Shown here in pieces: positions 10,813-20,931 of a stretch of DNA of 64,000 bases. Below the pieces are notes generated by a model. The model made no database searches and was not told the DNA's origin. It saw only the letters and a list, made by a program, of their open reading frames with translations. Source of the stretch: Anisakis pegreffii. Its lineage: Eukaryota; Nematoda; Chromadorea; Rhabditida; Anisakidae. The translations under genes were made by a program, and so were the position numbers. How positions within the stretch are numbered: the stretch's first letter is position 1; each line of letters starts with the position of its first letter. The stretch covers positions 1-64,000 of the forward strand of contig JAPYMA010002210.1 of NCBI GenBank assembly GCA_035041965.1, written 5' to 3'.

Positions 10813-13800
10813 TCAGACGTATCTGAAGCATTTTTGATGATTCGGTGGCAATCGCGTCTTGAACAGAACTGAATCAACACGAAATTGGGAGAATAATAAC
10901 GGATTGTAACCGAACACCTTAGAGAAGAAACGAATACACTCGTGTCGTTCCTGGAAATGCGACGAATCTTGCGACAACATTTCACTGCATGTTGGACATC
11001 TGAAATTACTGATTGAATCATTTCGGTGTAGATGGACGGAAAATTATAATAATCATCATGATAACACCAACAATTCTAAAAAACAAATTAAATTAACAAA
11101 TTTTACAACGAATAGTAAACTGATGACAGAAGAGCAACCTCAATGTCCATTTGCTGGTTGTTTTCAGAGGCGGTTGTCTGGTGATGTGTGCAACCAGAAA
11201 ATTCATAGCGAGATCCTCACAGTTCATCAGTTCGTCCACCTTGGAACGTATCACTGCCGGTAGACGATATGTGTACAAATACATGTATGCCTGCAATATC
11301 ATCTGACTGCTAAGTTCTTCAATGATTAACGAATCATTCGAATGTAATCAACAAATATATTCATCAATTCAATCTCACGCCAACTCTATAGGCGCTCGTA
11401 GTATCACATTTATCAATCACTACTTTTAAAACCCGCAATGAAAAATCGTCGCTTTCGAATGATCTTTAGGTACAAGCAAACGAGTATACCTTATGAATGA
11501 AAGCTGCACCGGTCAGTATCATACTATATTGACAAGTATGATTACTGTTGTAGAACATCTCGTTACCATAGCGCGCATGGTGTCGGGCTGGAAAGCCGAC
11601 CACTTTTGAACGCTGTTCACGCCATACTCTGAAAATCATTCTGCAGAATAATTTTCCGTTTTACAATAAAAAGATCAGCGGTGAAATTCAATCATTTATT
11701 GTAGTGGTTGAACGATCGACCCTACGAGAGCAAACCATATAATAAATTACACCAGTATATCACACAATACGAAAGAACAACCTGAAAGCGAATATGATTT
11801 CATGTTGTTTCAAATCGATATCATCATCCAATGAGAGCACCGCTTCTGTTTCAATCTGAACAATGCGCTGAGTAAATGAATGAAGATTCAGTTAACTGTT
11901 TCAGTCTGAACAACGCTGAACGATTCAAGCAATCAATGGAACAGAACGACTGCATGCAGATGGGAGTCGAGAAGATTTTCTGATTTGAAGTGTAAATGAA
12001 CGAACTTGATCGTATGGAATGAAACGATTATTCAGTGAATTGCGCTCAGCTTTGATGAAATGAACAGGTACATGCAGACGAGGCCACGCACGATCAGACT
12101 GCGGTTCATCCGGATTATTCCATACAACGATTACCTAGCACACGCACACAACTATTAATGAGTATCATTAGAACTACAATCGTACTATTGATAGCATGTC
12201 TGCGCATACGGCATACCTTCTCAAACTGCACTCACAAAGGTAAAGATTCAATTAATTACCTTGTTCAAGTACGGCAAATTGTTGAGTCGCTCTAACGAAG
12301 CGTATAAAACTGAATCTCGACGATAGGTTAACATCAGTACTGAAATATCAAAACTTATGAAGTACTATCAACAACATCTCTATTCACAGAATTATGTGAG
12401 TTTAATTTCGAATGCGAATGAAACTCCTTGCATTCCGTTTGCAACGAATCGGAAATAAGGAAACAAACAGAAATATTAAACAACATATGAAATATTCAAA
12501 TTGGAATGAACGAACCGGTGAACTGCTCACGAGGTCGATTTCCACCGATTGCGGCTGAAAATTCCACTCCGGAACCTGGATGAATCGGACGAAAGCCAAA
12601 GTTCGCTCCATCCGAGAATTCAAACTGAGATGGAAACGGTGGCTCAACGGTCAGATATTCCAGCGAAACACCACTCGATGCACCGAACTCATTCCACAGA
12701 TAATTTGCATACTAAACAATTACTCATTTAAGGTGGTTTGGGACGCGAATGCAAATTATGAAAGCATCGAAAAGAAATAAAACGAAATGAACGATTGTTT
12801 TCATGGGCACATTATTATCATCATTACTGTGTCATTATTCTTATCTCCTCAGTTATCAGAAAAACTTGAACATTTCACATGGCAATGTGTAACAATGAAA
12901 CTCGACTAATTTTTACAGACTGCAGCTATGTGATGAAGAAGTTCTCATTGATTGATTACTATCATTACTAGTATTATGATAAAGAATCGACTTTTGAATC
13001 ATATCAACTTTTAAACCGAACCAATTGTTGAGAAGTAAAATTATGCGTATACGACGGTGAATTATGCGGAGCCTCTCGAGGACCTGAATGTTTGTTATTC
13101 TTTCAGAAATTATTATCATCCATTTGCAAAACAACAAAATGCAACAAAAACTAACTGTTTCACAACTTGAAACTATGCATATACAACGGGAAGTAGTGAG
13201 GAGCGTGGAGAACAAGTCAAAAAGGATCAGATTACGAACCGAGATATTCTTCTTCGAAGTGCGGTGGACCTGGAGTCATGAGATGCGGTGATACGAACGA
13301 GGACGAACCGAATAGTGGCTTCGACGGAGATGCAACACGATCTGAAGCTGGTATGCCGATTCGTTGACGCTGAGCAGTTAAAAGTGTAGATATTACGACT
13401 GAAATAATAACAGCATTAATAACAGTACTAAACAAATAAATGAGAGACAACTGACCTTTTGTGTTGGCTAAATAGTTTTCCAGGAGGAATCTTCCTTTCC
13501 TGCGCATCTCCAACACATCAGCCGCACTGAATGATCGTAGGATGAAATGCAATTCGGGTAATCTTTGCGGTGCTATGCGATAGGTCGCTAAACGCCAATC
13601 GATACAATCCGCAAATGGAAATATCGCATTCAACGAGACTATTATCGGAATCGAGCCATGCCACAGTGCTTCGATCAATCTCTGTTGAAATTCACTGGAC
13701 GAATCGAATATCGACTCTGATTCGAATATCAACACAAACATCGAGTCATCTAATATTGCACCTTAAATTATTCACTCTTCTAATAGATGATCCCACATCA

Positions 13801-16800
13801 CATAGTTATGACCACCTGCATAATCACTACATCAGGTTTCAGTTGTGATGAACAGATTTATCACATCACTCGGAAATGTCATCCGAATGATCACAAGTCG
13901 ACGCAACACAGTGATATTATACTGTAGCCATCTAATAGTAGTTATTAATAAAAAACTAAATGAAATGTTACATCGCATGGATGTTCAATGGAAACGAACA
14001 CAAATCCAGTTACCTCTGTAATCTTCATCATAGCACAACGCGAGAGGTTGTTGATTACTTGTACAATTCAACTCGAAAAGCGCTTCATCGCCAGATTTTT
14101 GAGTCGACTGAACGATAGCATTGAGCTGCTCATGTAGATCGAACAAGCCTGACGGCGGAATGCCCAAGTATGACAGCAGATACTTCAATAACAATATTCT
14201 TAGGCACGATGCATACTAAGAACGGATTCAATAAATACATTAAGCATGTTGACGAGATTGCTTCCCCAATAAAGTGCACCAAGAAAAGGGATGCACTTTA
14301 TTACATATTCACTTCATGAAATCTGTCATATTCACTTCATGAATTTTGAATGATGGAACTAAATCAAGATAATGTCAATATCAATGAATGTAACCTTTCT
14401 CAGGTATGGTAATAGTTGTGGTAAGCGCTCCCACTCGTTCGGATCATATTCGGATACATTCAAATGTAACGCAATATCGAAGTCATTCCGAAATGTCCTT
14501 AAATCGTTACTGCTCATTGATGTGAACCATGCATCACTAACTTACGAATACAATTACGAATTTTTCCACTCAGTATCATTCTGCAGAGTCAGTTATCAAA
14601 ATAATTCATTCATATCAAAATAATACACTTACATATTTTAAATTTAACGAATATGAAACATGTTATGATAATGAATACTTTAGATAAAAGCTCAACGAGT
14701 CCTCTATCAACAGTAACAAGAAGCACGATCAATTCTTACGATTCAGCGAATACAGACGAAACGACGATTGCATTCGAGACATTTTTGAGCGGCTTAGAGC
14801 CAACGTTGATCAGCAGATGATTATTGCCAAGGGTATGGAAATGTGGTAATGAAGCAAAATTGGTGTGCTGATCAACGATGCCAACGAAAAGACACGCGTT
14901 CGTTGCGCTGTTGGTCACTTCTGATGAGCGTTTCCTGTAACGAATGGCCAACTCGAATTTATCGTTTAAAATAAACTTTTCTATTACGATTCATAAGATC
15001 CAAAATGGGTACATCACTGTTGGTGTGTTTATTTCACTGAAACTGAAGTGAATGCTGAAGCGAACAGCAAAGTAAGAGTTAGATCAATACAATCTGAAGT
15101 CGGCTAGTGGAACGCCAACGTTAATAACAACAGAACTTGCTATTGCAAATGATCGATTATAAATAAAATGCGAGATAAACCAACTCAAATTCATGGACAA
15201 AGGCTCGAGCCAATGCCGAATGATTCGTCTTCGTGATTTGAAGGTCATAAATATACACTTTAAAAGCAACTGCTATCGAGCATCTACTGTAATAATCAAA
15301 CAATCAAATTAATGAACATCCATTATGAAACATATCTAATTCCTACGGTCTTCTAAATCATTTCAATAGAATTAAACCCGACGATAAATTGCAACGAAGT
15401 AGGCAAAAATCAACCTGAAATCAAATGCTGTTTGAAGAGAGGAACCTTTTGGGAACGTTCGCAAATCAAGTGAAGCGTCACGAATTGGAGGTGCTAACGG
15501 TAGGAATACCCGAACATTATTCCGATCACGAAGTTCCTTTTGAAGTAATATCGCCTCATCTATTTCCAACTGAATTGATTTCAGTTCACTTCCTGAATAA
15601 ACAGAATAACAAGCAGAGCTACAATGAACCCGATTTCGAAAAGCAGTGCAACAACCAACAGTAACATCATTATCTGTAATGCACCGCATCGTGATAATAA
15701 AATCTAATCACAGATCATCATTTCTATATTCAAGACTTGTAAGTCTACGTATGAGTGCAGTATGCGCTCTTATGTAGACTTACGGATCTTGAATATTACT
15801 TCATAACGACCTTTAAATCGGTATATTGTACCCAAATCATACAGACACTCGTGTATCGCTTAGTTTATAAATAATACGCATGTAAATAAAGAGTAAACGA
15901 AAAAAGACATAACTGATGATGAAAAGAATCACTTTTATCGGTGAGTTGCTTCAAAATAGACTCATATTCAAGATTAACAGATTCGAGTTGGCGAGCCGCA
16001 CTCAGCAGATCTCGACGAACAGATGCCAAAATACGTTTCAGTTCTTTCAATCGCTCATTTTCATTGCCTGTCAACCATGAGCACTCCTCCGATTCACTGG
16101 CCTCTCTTAAAATGACAACTTTTCATAGAATGAGAAATCGAAGAATGAGAAATCGTTCCAGTATTCTTCTTCATTCAGTTCATTAGAGAGAACGCTTCCC
16201 ATCCAGATAACCAGATGAAATCCACTTCGCTGACTCAATTCTATACCAAAAAATAAACTAACATTAATGGATGATATGTTACTCACACTGCAATGCAAAC
16301 TCATTGCATAAAGAAAATATTCAGGATCATACTTCTGAATTCAGAAAATAAGGTGGTTACATAATTCGGACCATGAATTTTTTGATTACAATCACTAATT
16401 AGCACCAATATAAACCACCATACATTTGTCCAGCAAAATTCAGAACTGGTCAGTAAATTTTGCGGAAATTGATCTAATTCAATGACATACTAAAACTTCA
16501 AGCTCAAATTTAGGCATAATTATGAAGCTCAAGTAGCGAATTTGACAGTCGTAGTTGGTAATGAAGATTTCAGCGACCTAAGATTTACAATCACCTATCA
16601 AAATTTGAAAAATTCTAGAACAAAATACAAATAACGACGGAACTGAACTTAAGCAATAAACTGATGACAAAACTGACTTGCTGTGCAAGTGGATCAAAAT
16701 CTTCGGGAACAAACTGACTGGACGGAAATTATCAATTGATCATTCATATTACTATCCACAAACCTTATTGATTATGTTCAGCGTTTGAAATGTGGTTAAC

Positions 16801-17128
16801 AGTAAGAACATAGATTCCACAGTATCTTGAACTAGACAGTTTCTCAAACCAATAAGGATTAAAAGAAATAGAGTAGTAAAAGAGAAACAAACCTGAATGA
16901 AATTGACCCATGACTTGGGAAGAGTTCTTCATTGAGCACACCCGAGAATGTGGGCAACGTGAATGCGATCACAACAACAATAAAGATTAATGTAAACAAC
17001 AATTTTAAGGTGATTCCATGAAATAATCTGATATTGAAGAAACGATTTCTGCTATGAATACCAGAAGAAAATGACAAGATCAGCCTCGAAGAATCCTCAT
17101 TGCTGCCTAAAGGCAGGCGTCGATTCAT
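10813..17128 (-). CDS. rib-2: Exostosin-like 3 / RIB-2, heparan sulfate GlcNAc-transferase
   Basis: Golgi type II membrane glycosyltransferase of the EXT family, which adds GlcNAc in heparan sulfate chain synthesis. Exons (minus): 17128-16893, 16105-15933, 15592-15415, 15286-15185, 14934-14740, 14497-14395, 14182-14014, 13749-13456, 13398-13240, 13083-13022, 12711-12516, 12339-12260, 12134-12006, 11855-11782, 11628-11490, 11290-11139, 10999-10813. All phases agree and give 875 codons plus stop, between C. elegans RIB-2 and human EXTL3 in size. Visible parts: membrane anchor at about residues 40-60; coiled coil ([20 protein letters not shown]); an FDFSRC motif opening the GT47 domain, which ends with [15 protein letters not shown] and a [20 protein letters not shown] block; an EXTL3-type linker ending FGFRPI; then a GT64 domain with [18 protein letters not shown], the metal-binding DDD (702-704), [16 protein letters not shown] and a C-terminal RCPTC. 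The start is the first ATG after an ATTTTAG acceptor. The first two exon links are less certain than the rest. Confidence 0.95.
11845..11920 (-). repeat. Duplicated splice-acceptor region in a rib-2 intron
   Basis: The acceptor and first bases of the exon that carries the DDD motif (minus strand TTGTTCAG|ATTGAAACAG) are repeated about 50 bp upstream in the intron as TTGTTCAGACTGAAACAG. The second copy leads into a TGA and is presumably unused. Confidence 0.7.
14268..14302. other. Perfect 11-bp stem-loop in a rib-2 intron
   Basis: AATAAAGTGCA (14268-14278) and TGCACTTTATT (14292-14302) are exact inverted repeats around a 13-nt loop. Just downstream, CATATTCACTTCATGAA-like sequence is repeated twice in tandem (about 14308-14345). 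Confidence 0.75.
15726..15796. ncRNA. 71-nt near-perfect hairpin in a rib-2 intron, pre-miRNA-like
   Basis: The left arm ATATTCAAGACTTGTAAGTC continues into TACGTATGAGTGC. It pairs with a right arm whose complement reads ATATTCAAGATCCGTAAGTC, then TACATAAGAGCGC. About 33 paired positions with only a few mismatches or G-U pairs close a loop of about 5 nt. Size, pairing and intronic position (between the exons at 15592 and 15933) fit a microRNA precursor. A very small inverted-repeat transposon is an equally simple explanation. The strand of any product is unknown. Confidence 0.4.
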
Positions 17129-17150
17129 CAATTCCAATTCAATGCAACTC

Positions 17151-17157
17151 CTAAAAT
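17151..17157 (-). promoter_or_regulatory. Probable spliced-leader acceptor of rib-2
   Basis: ATTTTAG on the minus strand lies 22 nt before the chosen ATG (17128-17126), with no other ATG between. This is the usual arrangement of a nematode trans-splice site, and it decides the start. Confidence 0.6.
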
Positions 17158-18119
17158 TCCGTTTGCTTAATAATTTCACTGCACTAACAGCATAGATTCC
17201 CAAATCGCAGCAGTCCTTTCACTGGTCAAACGCGTTCAGAACATAACGGAAATGACTATCTCGATAGGCTCGTTGGCAATCACCAGCAAAATCTTTGAAG
17301 AATTCGAACTAGTCATAGGTATATGAACAATAAATTTTGAATACAAATACCGTAAATTCGTGCCACAGTATAACGCAATGCGAATCTTATCACAAAAACA
17401 GTTACAATTAGAATAAAATAAGGTAAGTGATGAGGATTCTGTGAAATAGTCTGGGTAATCCTGCATTACAGGTCAAGGAAAAGGGGGTGTGGTCTAACAC
17501 ACACAGAACACGCCTCAGCCATCCTACGCATGAAGACATTCTGCCACAGCTACCTTTGCATATGTACAACTGCTTTCTGGAACAATGAGAAGTATTTCAA
17601 CTGAAATTAACTCAGTTTGAGTAAATAAGCATGCTTGCAATTAGTTGTGATCCATGCAACGAGAAACAAACCAATGATAAACACTAAACAACAGCTGAGT
17701 AGAGTTTGGTTCATATTGCGGATATAATCAATTTACTAATTGTAAGGTGAAAAATCGTATGCAAACAAGAATTGCAAATTTGTACTCGAAGCTGAAGAGT
17801 ATTGACCTGGTGTGCACTAGAAGTCACATGCATACTAATACCAACTGAAATGAATCCGTGCTGGATAGCAATACAGACAGAATGTATTGGAATGAGCCAC
17901 TCAGCTACGTGAGACGCCTTTAGAAAATCGTTGATATTAATATTTTACACCAATGTGTTCTCAATATAAAGGAATTTCGCAGTAGGCTGCCGAATGTACT
18001 ACGTCAAAAAGTAGTCATTTAACTCCGAGGGTATTGCTGCTGTTGGTTGCATTAACTGTGGGCGTGGCTAGTTACCGTATTCATTTAACCCCGGAGGTAC
18101 TGCACACAAATTTTATCGA
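17158..18119. other. 5' intergenic flank of rib-2
   Basis: AT-rich sequence without recognisable coding potential. It presumably contains the rib-2 promoter; no specific element was identified. Confidence 0.5.
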
Positions 18120-19745
18120 GAAGTTCTGCCTACACGAAGAGATATATAACAATCTCAACTAGCTCAGTGGTGCAACAGCAGCACAAGAGTTCATATATTC
18201 AAGCTACCGGTACTCTCAGCTTTGCCCAGTAACATATCAAATTCTCTACACCATTCGATTCCTCAGAGCCCCTGGATTCAGAATATCATATATTTTACTG
18301 AGCACTTCTGCTTACATGAGGAGATGTAGCTATTTTTACAAAGCTATCTCAGCTAGCGCAGTGGAGCTCATTCATATACATTGATCACTATTGATAAATG
18401 CATACATTATTATAGTGCAATAGGGATTACCATCTACACGGTAACATATGAATCTCTTTACATCGTTCGATTCCTCAGAACCTCTGGTTTCAAAATAACA
18501 TGTATTATATCGAGCAATAATGACTACATGCGGAGATATGGCTATTTTCGCATTTCTATATGGGTTGCCATCTTGGAGCCTACCGTACTCTTAGCTTCGC
18601 CCAATAACATATGAATTTCTTCGCATCATTCCGTCCAGCGTAATCAGGCATTCCGAAAAAAATATATTTTGCCGAGAGAATCCGCTTAGTTGAGGAGATA
18701 TAGCTATTTCCCTAAAGCCATCTCAATTAGCGCAGAGGTGTTGATTCATATACATTGCATTCACATATATTCATATACATAGATCAATTGTACACATTAC
18801 TATAGCGCCATAGGCGTTACGACCTTCAAGGTACCGGCACTCTCAGGTTTGTCCGGTAACATTTGAATTTCTTTACACTATTTGATCCAGCGGAACCTCT
18901 AGATTCAGAAAAAACATATATTTTGCTGATAGTGAGTAATTTGTCTTACTTGAGAAGATGTAGATATTTTCTTAGTACTATCTCAAGGCTACGCGGTGCC
19001 ACATTCAAGCCTACTATACTCTCAAGTTTGCCCATTAACATATGACTTTGTGTACACCATTCGATCCAGCAGAATCTCTAGATTTAGAATATCATTATTT
19101 TGCCGAGCGATTCTGCCTACTAGAGAAAATATAGCTATTTTCTTAGATCTTAAATAGCGTAGTCGCACTCATTCATATACATCGATCACTGTAGATCAAT
19201 CAATACGATCATATAGCAATATGCGGATTGCCATCTTCCAGGTAACCGTATTCTTAAGTTTGCCCAGAAACATGTGAATTTCTTTACACCGTTCGATCCA
19301 GCGGAACCTCTTCATTCAGAAAAATATATATTTTGCTGTGCGATTTTGCTTACTTGAGGAGATAAAGCTATTTCCTTTAAGGTAACTAGCGCGGAGGCGC
19401 TCATTCGGGTTCATTATATCACTATAGATCAATACAACATTACTATGGCGCTAAAGGGGTTACCATATTCAAGGTATTCAAAGTAACGGCACTCTCCGAT
19501 TTTCCCGGTAACGCATTATTTTCTGCACATTGTCAGATTCCCCAGATTCTCTGCTTTTAGAAATGTATGTATATTCTAGGGCAATTCTGCTCACTTTTTG
19601 AGGAAGAGCTGATTTTCTGAAATTGTCGCAGTTGCTCGGCTTCGCTCATTTCAATACACTGTATCTATTTTGATCATTCATTAGCACGGCAGTTTGAGGG
19701 TCTATTATTTTCAAATCGTTGGTCTTCTCAGGTTTATATGCTCGA
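18120..19745 (+). repeat. Degenerate tandem repeat array, unit about 160-250 bp
   Basis: Six to seven diverged copies in one orientation. Ordered landmarks in each are: GAGGAGATATAGCTATTTT; CTAGCGCAGTGG; CTCATTCATATACATTGATC; ATTACTATAGCGC; GGGATTACCATCTTCAAGGT; CTCTCAGGTTTGCCCAGTAA; CATATGAATTTCTTTACACC; GTTCGATCCAGCGGAACCTC; and AAATATATATTTTGCCGAG. The GTAACATATGAA-like anchor recurs near 18225, 18436, 18600, 18850, 19030, 19262 and 19502. Diverged relatives lie near 7380-7475 and 8045-8395. No long open frame is conserved between copies. Confidence 0.85.
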
Positions 19746-20853
19746 GTCAAGTACTGATTGTTTGATTGAAGGTGACGCCGAACGGGATGTGATGATGGAA
19801 GACATGACGGGGTATTTCATAATTCACCTTGATTTTTGGAGTATTTTGTATTTTCGGTTGACAAAATCAAAACGACATTTCGTTCGTTCACATACACACG
19901 AATAATCGAACGATATCAACTGTTATAAAATACGAAAGAAGTAGTGATATCATCCAAACGAACCTTCAGTTCGGTCGTAATTTCGACCGAACTTCGGAAT
20001 TCTCCAGTTAGAATCCGAACTACAGGACTCTGATGGAGATTCGTCTGATTATTCCGATCAATTTTTCCGATCGGTCGGATGCCATTACTAGAACGAACAA
20101 TCTTCTCTCTTCCGTACATTTGAGCTGTTCTTATGATTCTTTTCAAATGGATATCTTGGCGGGAAACTTACTAATGCCACATTCAAAATTACCGCGGCGT
20201 TTATTTGATTCAAAATTGAAAAAGATGAAATTAGTTGATCTGAGATCGATAGGATTGCCCCTGGAAAACGATTGAACTGGATTGTCATTGATTTTTCGCT
20301 GCTCTTGCATGTGACCACCACGATGATCTCCAATGATGCTTGCCAACATTATCGGTGTGGTTAAACTCAGTCGAGAGACGTGTTTTCGGATCCATTAGTG
20401 GGTTTGGGTCCGATTATTGTCGTCAGAATTCGATTTATTTATATCAGAGGAGACTACTTTGTCGCTTACTATTAGTGAAATGCAGTGGAGTTAGATGTAA
20501 AGTAGTCGCTCAAAATTTGAACTATGCAATTCTGATTCGCGCATATATGCATATTTGCTCCTTCGGTTTTTTATTTGTGCTACTTTACATTGTAAAATAT
20601 GTCAGCTATTTGTTCAGCTAGATAGTCTTGCACTGTAGTGATCTTTTGTGATATACAATATTACAAGAAAATGTATACCTACGAAAATTTCAGTTTTCAT
20701 TCCATAAAAAGCCAGAAATGTAGCTTGAAAGAGGAAATGCACGCATTTCCATAGCTATTGGAGTGTTGGATTCTTGCATTATGCGCGAATTTTCGTATTG
20801 ATAACTGATCAATTTCTTGTGAGCATCAGGCGGTTAAATCACCACACATGTTC
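19746..20853. other. Intergenic region upstream of cyclin B3
   Basis: Overlapping frames of 60-93 codons occur on both strands between 19916 and 20621, with no family resemblance seen. An inverted repeat AGTTCGGTCG / CGACCGAACT (19968-19977, 19984-19993; 6-nt loop) lies within. The cyclin B3 promoter is presumably here. Confidence 0.45.
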
Positions 20854-20860
20854 TTTTCAG
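20854..20860 (+). promoter_or_regulatory. Probable spliced-leader acceptor of cyclin B3
   Basis: TTTTCAG matches the nematode 3' splice consensus. The first ATG after it is the chosen start at 20932. The reading frame is open upstream of that ATG, so an additional cis-spliced upstream exon cannot be ruled out. Confidence 0.55.
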
Positions 20861-20931
20861 GTGTTTTTGAAGGAGAGGTTGCTTACCAGAAAACGCTTAT
20901 CTTTAAGAATCTGAAATCGTCGATTGACAAG

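Noticed and set aside
16107..16304. Extra rib-2 exon between the membrane anchor exon and the coiled-coil exon
   Set aside because: The minus frame is open, but no exon there has matching phases on both sides, while the direct junction (phase 2 to 2) works.
18120..19745. tRNA genes in the repeat array
   Set aside because: A- and B-box-like words are present, but spacing is too long and no cloverleaf is apparent.
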